A DNA stretch of 22,278 nt from a virus, in the IMG/VR virus record IMGVR_UViG_3300025120_014686, positions 1-22,278 of that record. One strand, given 5' to 3'. The position numbers and the translations under genes were made by a program. The notes below the pieces were generated by a model. The model had not been told where the DNA came from, ran no database searches, and saw only the letters and a program-made list of their open reading frames with translations. Every line of letters begins with the position of its first letter. Positions within the stretch are counted from its first letter, which is position 1. This document shows, one piece after another, positions 11,756-18,367 of the stretch.

Positions 11756-14551
11756 ATGGCCCAGGAAATTATCAACATCGGAGTACAGCCTGATGATGGT
11801 ACAGGCGATACTATCAGGGGTGCCGGTGTCAAATTAAACGCAAACTTCACCGAACTTTTTGCCGAGCCGGCTGTTCTCTCTGACATAGACGTAATACAAA
11901 ATAACATAAGCACAACTGCCAGCGACGCAGACATAGTAATCAAACCTTCAGGAACAGGGGCCGTGGTTTTCCCAGCGATTACCATCGATGACAACAACAT
12001 TAAAACAACAAGGACCAATGATAATTTAGTAATCACGCCTAGTGGTTCGGGTCAATTGGTCATAGACGGAATAGGCTTCTCAGGAACTTCAATAGTGGCC
12101 ACAGACTCCAGCACTGTGAACATAAACGAGAACTTGATCGTGGATGGAACAATTAACACTGGAGCCGCTACTTTAGATTCTGCAGTGACCATCAACTCGA
12201 CGCTGGGAGTAACTGGCGTGAGCACACTCTCAACCCTTACTGTCACTGATGCATCATCATTCGTTGGAACAGTGACCATAGATAATTTAAGTTTCAATGA
12301 CAACATCATAGCCACTGCCTCCAATGCAGATCTAAATCTTACACCAGGTGGCACAGGTTCTGTGGTGTTACCCGGTATCACAATCGATGATAACAATATT
12401 ACAGGCACAAGGTCAAATGAGGATCTGAACATAACTGCAAGTGGTTCGGCCGACGTATTATTGGGACCAATCAGAATAAATGGAACAACTTTAGACAGTT
12501 CAGACTCAACCACAATGAACATCAATGATGCAGTCATAGTTGACGGGACAATAACTGCAGACACACCAACGTTCAATGGTGCGGTTGTTGCCAATTCAAC
12601 CCTAGATGTAACAAGTGGTACAACACTATCAACCCTGACTGTGTCGGGTGCGTCATCTTTCGTTGGAACAACAACAATAGACAATTTAAGTTTCAATGAC
12701 AACATCATTTCTACCAGTTCGAACGCAGATTTGAACCTTACACCAGGTGGGACAGGTGTTGTAAATGTCAGTAACCTTACTATAGATTCAAGCGTAAATC
12801 TGACCGATAACATCATCAAGGTGACTAGGTCCAATGATGACTTCATTCTTACAGCCAACGGCACAGGTTCTGTGCAGATGTCAAAAGTTTCGATGAGCTC
12901 GGGCACTGTTGACGACGTGCCTATAGGCGGTACAACGCCAGCGGCAGGAACATTTGATACAATAGCATTCACAAGTGCAACAATCTCGGCGGACGGAGTT
13001 ACCATAACGGACAACACTATCAAAGCCAACAGGTCCAATGATAATTTGGCGTTTGCCGCCAATGGTTCAGGACACGTACAAATCAATGGTTTCCAACTTC
13101 CATCCGCGGATGGCACCACAGGACAAGTGTTTAAAACAAACGGATCAAAGGTGTTAAGTTTTCTAAGTTCGCCTGTGTTACTCGGAATCTCTGACATACA
13201 AGATGCCTCAACAACCATATCATTCCAAACAACCACAGAGATTGATCACGTGACTGCAGTGGGCGTCCATGACAGGATAGAGTCGGCCACGGTGGTACAA
13301 GACAGTTGGGCAACATCCAAGTATGACGGTGCATGGTACCTTGCAGTGAACAGAGACGACGCAAGTGATGAATTTGAAATCACAAAGCACTCCGTGGTTC
13401 ATAACAATTCAGGTGCTTTCCTTTCAACATCTATCAATGCAAAAACAGGCACCAATAATCACATAAACACAACCGTAGACGTGGACAGTGGAAATGTAAG
13501 ATTATTGGGCACTGGAAGTTCACCTGAGAACTCCCTGTCTTTTTATAGGATAGGCTTGGGAGATGATGATTCCACAGGATACTCTGGTGAGGACGAGGCG
13601 GCAGTCGTAATCAACACAGACGTTGACAGTGCAAGTGAAGTTATAGACTCATGGGCACACGCATCATTCAGAGGTGCAAAGTATTACATTTCAGTCAACA
13701 ACGCATCAAAAACAGAATGCAGTAATCTAGAGTGTTCCGTAGTTCACAACGGTACAACAGCCACAGTTTCAGTATATAATGTTGTAAACACAGGAGACAA
13801 TGACTTGATCGGTTTGACGGCGGCCCTTAATGGATCAAATCTTGAACTTAAGGCCACAGGATTAGAACCTAACCTTAGGGTACACGCATACAGGGTAAGA
13901 TTGGCTGATGACGAAGCGGACAGGAGTTCAACAAACATCAACGTGATAGGAGAGGTAACAGTATCGAGTTCAACAACAACACTGGATACCTTCAGCACAG
14001 GCACATACCAAGCCGCACACTACATTATAGTTGCCCATAATTCAGGAGAAGGCCATTCGTCCATCACTGAAGCCGCGGTAGTGAGTGATGGCACAACCGC
14101 ATTCATCTCACAGTATGGACTTAACAGTACAAAAGGCTCAGATCAAATTTTATTGACCGCTGGACACTCTGGAACTACAACAACACTTTCAGCAACTTCG
14201 ACTTCGGGCGGATCAACTACGGTAAACGCATACAGGGTTAACCTCACAAGAGGCGAAGGTACGTCTACCGCGGTAGCAACACTTGATTCTGTCTCAGCAT
14301 CGGTATACAGGGTAGCCAAATACAATGTGCAGGTAGTAGATGCCGCTGGATCAAAATTTGAACTTTTTGAAGCAAACGTGGTGCACGACGGGTCAACAGC
14401 ATATGTAAGTACATTCGCACATGCAGGTAGTCACACTGACTTGATCACAGTATCCGCAGACATTGACAGTGGAAATTTAAGGTTGAGAGGCACAATAAAT
14501 AACACTAACGACCACGTGGTTAAAGTGGTTAGAAGGGTAATTGAAGTATAA
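11756..14551 (+). CDS. Fibre-like structural protein 2 (931 aa) with four C-terminal repeats
   Basis: The N-terminal adaptor (residues 1-40, DGTGDTIRGAGVKLNANFTELF) is shared with the neighbouring fibre genes. Residues 45-440 are beta repeats with SN.DLN.TP.GTG.V and D.NI turns, including a 133-residue internal duplication (from residues 148 and 281). Residues 445-500 hold a junction (GFQLPSADGTTGQVFKTNG) also found in protein 3. Residues 515-931 are four tandem modules of about 90 residues (starting near 515, 629, 742 and 843), each with a W/S.YR.AKY.V strand, a VVH.G.TA strand and an R.Y/VRV end. Protein 3 has one such module. These are likely receptor-binding or shaft domains. It is the largest gene in the window and appears coupled to its neighbours (3- and 2-base gaps). 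Confidence 0.86.
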   Translation: MAQEIINIGVQPDDGTGDTIRGAGVKLNANFTELFAEPAVLSDIDVIQNNISTTASDADIVIKPSGTGAVVFPAITIDDNNIKTTRTNDNLVITPSGSGQLVIDGIGFSGTSIVATDSSTVNINENLIVDGTINTGAATLDSAVTINSTLGVTGVSTLSTLTVTDASSFVGTVTIDNLSFNDNIIATASNADLNLTPGGTGSVVLPGITIDDNNITGTRSNEDLNITASGSADVLLGPIRINGTTLDSSDSTTMNINDAVIVDGTITADTPTFNGAVVANSTLDVTSGTTLSTLTVSGASSFVGTTTIDNLSFNDNIISTSSNADLNLTPGGTGVVNVSNLTIDSSVNLTDNIIKVTRSNDDFILTANGTGSVQMSKVSMSSGTVDDVPIGGTTPAAGTFDTIAFTSATISADGVTITDNTIKANRSNDNLAFAANGSGHVQINGFQLPSADGTTGQVFKTNGSKVLSFLSSPVLLGISDIQDASTTISFQTTTEIDHVTAVGVHDRIESATVVQDSWATSKYDGAWYLAVNRDDASDEFEITKHSVVHNNSGAFLSTSINAKTGTNNHINTTVDVDSGNVRLLGTGSSPENSLSFYRIGLGDDDSTGYSGEDEAAVVINTDVDSASEVIDSWAHASFRGAKYYISVNNASKTECSNLECSVVHNGTTATVSVYNVVNTGDNDLIGLTAALNGSNLELKATGLEPNLRVHAYRVRLADDEADRSSTNINVIGEVTVSSSTTTLDTFSTGTYQAAHYIIVAHNSGEGHSSITEAAVVSDGTTAFISQYGLNSTKGSDQILLTAGHSGTTTTLSATSTSGGSTTVNAYRVNLTRGEGTSTAVATLDSVSASVYRVAKYNVQVVDAAGSKFELFEANVVHDGSTAYVSTFAHAGSHTDLITVSADIDSGNLRLRGTINNTNDHVVKVVRRVIEV
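12197..12773 (+). repeat. 399-base internal duplication in fibre gene 2
   Basis: Copies begin at 12197 and 12596, an offset of 399 bases (133 codons). Both encode STL.VT..TLSTLTV..ASSFVG and then TIDNLSFNDNII and SNADLNLTPGGTG. The DNA stays nearly identical over the TTTAAGTTTCAATGACAACA stretch (around 12287 and 12686). Confidence 0.8.
13298..14548 (+). repeat. Four tandem about 90-codon C-terminal modules in fibre gene 2
   Basis: The modules start near residues 515, 629, 742 and 843. Shared pattern: a short S..TS.Y..AKY..V strand, an EANVVHDGSTAYVS-type strand, a DL/I...AD.DSGN.RL segment and a closing YRV.L. The copies are diverged at DNA level, so the duplication is old. The first copy is the most divergent; the last is closest to the single copy in fibre gene 3. 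Confidence 0.78.
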
Positions 14552-14553
14552 AC

Positions 14554-16320
14554 ATGGCACAGCAATCGTTAAACCTAGGAACAAACGCAAATGACGGAAC
14601 AGGTGACACTCTTCGTGTCGCAATGGACAAAGTCAATGATAACTTCACAGAGCTTTATAACTCACCGTTGTTCTCAGGGCATCTGACTTTTGCTGGAAAT
14701 GAGATCAGTGCAACAAGGTCAAACGACGACATAGTTTTCGTACCATCGGGAACAGGATCTGTATCGTTTCCTTCAATAAAGATCAACGACAACAACATAG
14801 AGGGTCTAAGGACAAACGAGAACATTAATTTGGTGCCCAACGGTACAGGTTCAGTTGTGTTTGGAGCGATAAAGATCCAAGGCACATCCTTTAGTTCGGA
14901 CGATTCTACTATAATCAATATCAACGATGGTCTAATAGTTGACGGTACTATAAATGTTTCTGGCACAGCGACAATCACAGGGGCGGCCAGCCTAGGATCG
15001 ACACTAGCGGTATCATCAGCACTGACCACACTTTCAACACTTAATGTAACCGGTGCAACCAGTTTGGTTGGCACAACCACTATCGATAATTTAACCTTGA
15101 ATGACAACATAATAGGTTCAAGTTCAAACGCTGACATAATCTTAACACCCGGCGGAACAGGTTCTGTAGTCTTACCAGCGGTCACTATCAATGATAACAA
15201 CATCACAGGCACAAGATCTAACGATGATCTTAACATAAATGCGAGTGGTACTGGTGTAATTAAAATTGGTGCACTGAAATTTGATGGTACAAGTATCAGT
15301 TCAGACGATTCTACAACAGTCAACGTCAACGATAACCTAATAATAGATGGCACCTTGACTACCACAGGGGCGGCCACTTTCACAGGAGCAACCAACCTGG
15401 GATCTACATTGGCTGTGCCATCGGCACTAACAACACTTTCGACTTTGAATGTTACTAGCACTACAGGTTTAGTAGGTACAACAACTATTGATAATTTAAC
15501 ATTCAACGATAACACAATAGGTTCGAGTTCAAATGCTGATATAAACCTAACGCCTGGAGGCACAGGCTCGGTGATCTTATCTAGTTTGACCATTGACTCG
15601 AACATCAACATCACAGACAACGAAATTAAAACAACACAGTCCAACTCGGATCTTGTTATAGCACCAGCAGGCACAGGTCAGGTGGTGTTAAGCAAAGCAG
15701 ATATCAACGGTGGTACCATAGACGGCACAGTTATTGGCGGAACAACGCCTGCCGCAGGATCATTTACAACGCTATCAACCACAGCGTCATTGACCATAGA
15801 CGGCATCACAATAGCAGACAACACTGTCAGCACAAATGAATCAAATTCAATTCTCGAACTATCAGGTAATGGAACTGGTGGTGTTACGATTAGTGGATTT
15901 ACTTTTCCAACATCTGATGGTAGTGACGGACAATTCCTAAAGACAGATGGTTTGGGTAATCTTGCCTTTGCCACTGCATCAGCAACACTAAGTCATTCAG
16001 ATATAGGAGACGGTACCACAACGGTTGCCACCTCTACGACAAGCACCCTTAACCAGTTTGATAAAACAGCACATAGGAGTGCCAAGTATTTTATATCAGT
16101 GTCAGATGCAACAAACAGCAGGTTCGAGATAGTAGAAGCAAATGTTATTACCGACGGTACCAATGCTTTTGTAACAACATTTGGTTCGGTAAGTGATCAC
16201 GCCACAGGGTTGGCAGTTTACTCTGCAGATGTTGACGGTGATAATGTAAGGTTAAGAGTCACTAACATTTCCGATAACAGCACAGTCTTTAAATTCCAGC
16301 GTATTGCTATAGACGTGTAA
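14554..16320 (+). CDS. Fibre-like structural protein 3 (588 aa)
   Basis: It has the same adaptor (DGTGDTLRVAMDKVNDNFTELY, residues 14-35) and the same repeat body as protein 2, including a 135-residue duplication (see repeat 14971-15590). A VIGGTTPAAG segment (about residue 390) and GFTFPTSDGSDGQFLKTDG (about 450) align with protein 2. The C-terminus (about residues 494-588) is one copy of the RSAKYFISVSDATNSRFEIVE module ending FQRIAIDV. It looks like protein 2 shortened by three C-terminal modules, or protein 2 is this one expanded. It starts 2 bases after gene 2, and a 65-base gap follows it. It is probably a homotrimer fibre or part of a hetero-fibre with its paralogs. Confidence 0.86.
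   Translation: MAQQSLNLGTNANDGTGDTLRVAMDKVNDNFTELYNSPLFSGHLTFAGNEISATRSNDDIVFVPSGTGSVSFPSIKINDNNIEGLRTNENINLVPNGTGSVVFGAIKIQGTSFSSDDSTIININDGLIVDGTINVSGTATITGAASLGSTLAVSSALTTLSTLNVTGATSLVGTTTIDNLTLNDNIIGSSSNADIILTPGGTGSVVLPAVTINDNNITGTRSNDDLNINASGTGVIKIGALKFDGTSISSDDSTTVNVNDNLIIDGTLTTTGAATFTGATNLGSTLAVPSALTTLSTLNVTSTTGLVGTTTIDNLTFNDNTIGSSSNADINLTPGGTGSVILSSLTIDSNINITDNEIKTTQSNSDLVIAPAGTGQVVLSKADINGGTIDGTVIGGTTPAAGSFTTLSTTASLTIDGITIADNTVSTNESNSILELSGNGTGGVTISGFTFPTSDGSDGQFLKTDGLGNLAFATASATLSHSDIGDGTTTVATSTTSTLNQFDKTAHRSAKYFISVSDATNSRFEIVEANVITDGTNAFVTTFGSVSDHATGLAVYSADVDGDNVRLRVTNISDNSTVFKFQRIAIDV
14971..15590 (+). repeat. 405-base internal duplication in fibre gene 3
   Basis: Copies begin at 14971 and 15376, an offset of 405 bases (135 codons). 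Both encode TGA..LGSTLAV.SALTTL, then STLNVT, LVGTTTIDNLT and SSSNADI.LTPGGTGSV. The second copy is cut short near 15590, where a different junction segment starts. Confidence 0.82.
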
Positions 16321-16348
16321 TAATTACATTAGGTTTACAAAACAAAAC

Positions 16349-16356
16349 AATAAATA
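16349..16356 (+). promoter_or_regulatory. Late-promoter-like AATAAATA before fibre gene 4
   Basis: AATAAATAC sits in the 65-base gap (16321-16385), 29 bases before the ATG. A transcript from about 16362 would carry the TAAGGAG Shine-Dalgarno at 16368-16374 with 11-base spacing, a textbook leader. Confidence 0.65.
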
Positions 16357-16385
16357 CTTCACAACAATAAGGAGTAATACACAAC

Positions 16386-18131
16386 ATGGCACGACAAGCA
16401 ATAAACATAGGATCTAGCGCCAACGACGGCACAGGTGATCCATTACGAACAGCATTTGATAAAGTTAATGATAACTTTGTAGAATTATACGGTACAGATA
16501 ACGATATTAACACACTAGACGCAAACTTAGATGTAAGAACATTCGAGATTACAACTGGCGTTACTAACGGCGACATCACTGTTACTCCAAATGGCACAGG
16601 TGCCATAAAACTTGGTGCTATGAAATTCGTTGGTACAACATTGAGTTCAGATGACTCAACACAGATAACAATCGCTGAAAACATTGAGTCTACAGGAACA
16701 CTTACAGTTGCTGGTGCATTGGAGAGTGGAACATCTTTAAAATTAGCCACAGGTGCTACTGTAACAGGTATTTTAGACGAAGATGCGATGGGCACTGACT
16801 CTGCTACACAGTTAGCAACACAACAATCTATCAAGGCATACGTGGACAGCACAGTTACAGCACAGGATTTAGATTTTGCATGTGATGATTCTACAACACT
16901 TAACATTGATTTAGATTCTGAGGCACTACAATTCTCAGGCGGTGATGGTATAACAACCGCAGGAACACTAAACACCGTAACCATAGCGATCGATTCATCA
17001 GTGGTTACATTATCGGGTACACAGGCATTAACAAATAAAGATATTATTTCACCTACTATATCCTCACCAACAATTACAGGAGCAACTACAACAGGTTCAT
17101 TGACAACTAATGAAATCACCTCGAATGGTTCAAACGCAAACATCACTGTTAATCCACAAGGTTCAGGAACGGTAGAGCTTGGCGCCACAACTAACATCAC
17201 AGGTGCCGCAACAGTTTCAACAACACTAGATGTTACTGGAGCAACAACACTAGCAGGTGGTGCCACTGTGGCTGGTTTATTGACAGCAGGCTCAGTAACT
17301 ACCAACGAGATAACAAGTAATGGATCAAATGCAGATATCACTATAGATCCCACAGGAACTGGTGCTATCGCATTGACTGGTCCTATTACAGCAACAGGAG
17401 TACAAACTACAACAGGACAATTAAACGTAGATAACCTTAGACTTGACGGCAACACTTTATCAGCAACGTCAGGCGCTATAACATTGACACCAGCAGACGG
17501 ACAAAGTTTAACTGTAAGTGGTACAGGTGTTAAACTAGTAGCCGCTGAAACGCAGTTTACTTTAATGGAAGCCACAACTGTAAGAACTGATTTTATATCA
17601 AGTGACACATCCAATGCTGACATTGACATCACAACACAAGGTACTGGTGTCGTAAAAATTGAAGACACACAACTTACACTGACTGGATCATTCCTGCCAG
17701 CAATACACACATTCGTGGCAACGGACGCTATAACAATAGCGGAACACGCCGGAAGAACTTTGTTGCTTGGTGAAGTTGGTGGTAACGCATTGGTAACACT
17801 GACACTGCCAGATGCAACAGGTAGCGGTGCAACATACAAATTTATAGTTTCTGTTGCAAACACATCAAACTATGTGATAAAGGTACCGGATGCAGACAAC
17901 ACAATAGATGGTATAATGATGTACCTAGATGAAGATGGAACAGCGGTATCGGCCTTCCCAACAGTGGCGACTTCAGATACTATCACAATTAACGGTGGTA
18001 CTACAGGCGGCATTATTGGTGACTATCTTGAAATAGTTGACATAGCGGCTGACCAATATCACGTAAGAGGTGTGATGAGGGTGGCGTCAGGTGCCAACCC
18101 AGCGACACCATTTAGTGCTACAGTAAGTTAA
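16386..18131 (+). CDS. Fibre-like structural protein 4 (581 aa)
   Basis: It has the adaptor domain (NDGTGDPLRTAFDKVNDNFVELY, residues 14-36) and a repeat body. Residues 138-160 read TQLATQQSIKAYVDSTVTAQ, and a VVTLSGTQALTNKDIISP-type segment (about 205-222) is common in phage fibres (recollection). TTNEITSNGSNA..I occurs twice, 65 residues apart (17103 and 17298). The C-terminal part from about residue 435 (FLPAIHTFVATDAITIAEHAG, GEVGGNALVTLTLPDATGSG) is a separate domain not shared with fibres 1-3 and would be the tip or exposed head. It is the only fibre gene with its own AATAAATA box plus a normal Shine-Dalgarno, suggesting it is the most strongly expressed of the four. Confidence 0.86.
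   Translation: MARQAINIGSSANDGTGDPLRTAFDKVNDNFVELYGTDNDINTLDANLDVRTFEITTGVTNGDITVTPNGTGAIKLGAMKFVGTTLSSDDSTQITIAENIESTGTLTVAGALESGTSLKLATGATVTGILDEDAMGTDSATQLATQQSIKAYVDSTVTAQDLDFACDDSTTLNIDLDSEALQFSGGDGITTAGTLNTVTIAIDSSVVTLSGTQALTNKDIISPTISSPTITGATTTGSLTTNEITSNGSNANITVNPQGSGTVELGATTNITGAATVSTTLDVTGATTLAGGATVAGLLTAGSVTTNEITSNGSNADITIDPTGTGAIALTGPITATGVQTTTGQLNVDNLRLDGNTLSATSGAITLTPADGQSLTVSGTGVKLVAAETQFTLMEATTVRTDFISSDTSNADIDITTQGTGVVKIEDTQLTLTGSFLPAIHTFVATDAITIAEHAGRTLLLGEVGGNALVTLTLPDATGSGATYKFIVSVANTSNYVIKVPDADNTIDGIMMYLDEDGTAVSAFPTVATSDTITINGGTTGGIIGDYLEIVDIAADQYHVRGVMRVASGANPATPFSATVS
17103..17355 (+). repeat. 195-base internal duplication in fibre gene 4
   Basis: Copies begin at 17103 and 17298, offset 195 bases (65 codons), encoding TTNEITSNGSNANITVNPQG and TTNEITSNGSNADITIDPTG. 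Only about 20 codons are clearly repeated. The unit is shorter than those in fibre genes 2 and 3. Confidence 0.7.
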
Positions 18132-18173
18132 TAGTTAACTTTAAAATACAACTAGTCTTTCAACGACACAAGA

Positions 18174-18332
18174 ATGAAGAGACATTTTAGTAGACAGAAA
18201 CAGTATAGGTCTCCACAATCTGAAATTAAGCGATTGGAGGAGGCTATACGGCGTGAACAGGACGCAACGGAACGTGAGTCTTTGAGACAGCACCTTGAAC
18301 ATTGGATTCGCACACAGAAAAATCCTAGGTAA
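18174..18332 (+). CDS. Small basic coiled-coil-like ORF, 52 residues
   Basis: The frame from ATG 18174 to TAA 18332 encodes MKRHFSRQKQYRSPQSEI followed by KRLEEAIRREQDATERESL and ending RTQKNPR. It is strongly charged and helical, with Arg/Glu/Gln heptad character. It fits the gap between fibre gene 4 and the Ig-like gene with no conflict, and its codon use is like that of its neighbours. No Shine-Dalgarno or promoter is clear upstream (18132-18173 is AT-rich with nothing else). It is similar in style to the small coiled-coil protein at 21394 (IKEL/RIEEWHK), so it may be a minor structural or chaperone-like protein. Confidence 0.6.
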   Translation: MKRHFSRQKQYRSPQSEIKRLEEAIRREQDATERESLRQHLEHWIRTQKNPR

Positions 18333-18337
18333 TTACC

Positions 18338-18345
18338 AATAAATA
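18338..18345 (+). promoter_or_regulatory. Late-promoter-like AATAAATA before the Ig-like gene
   Basis: AATAAATAC occurs 22 bases before ATG 18368. TAAGGAGT at 18352-18359 is a strong Shine-Dalgarno with 8-base spacing, so the predicted transcript (about 18351) starts right at it. Confidence 0.65.
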
Positions 18346-18367
18346 CCCTTGTAAGGAGTAAGTTTTA

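Noticed and set aside
12052-13236. 394-residue minus-strand frame within fibre gene 2
   Set aside because: It is antisense to a clear repetitive structural gene; it arises from the repeat's codon bias and has low-complexity Val/Ser/Pro/Leu content with no recognisable domain.
12197-15590. CRISPR-like or regulatory repeats
   Set aside because: The repeats are long, in frame and degenerate at third positions, as in duplicated protein modules; there are no short uniform repeats with unique spacers.
14655-15674. 339-residue minus-strand frame antisense to fibre gene 3
   Set aside because: Same mirror-repeat composition as the other antisense frames, with internal periodicity that copies the sense gene's duplication.
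16307-17863. 518-residue minus-strand frame antisense to fibre gene 4
   Set aside because: Composition is a Val/Pro/Ser/Ala mirror of the Thr/Gly/Asn-rich sense repeats; no Shine-Dalgarno or promoter, and the sense gene has strong support.
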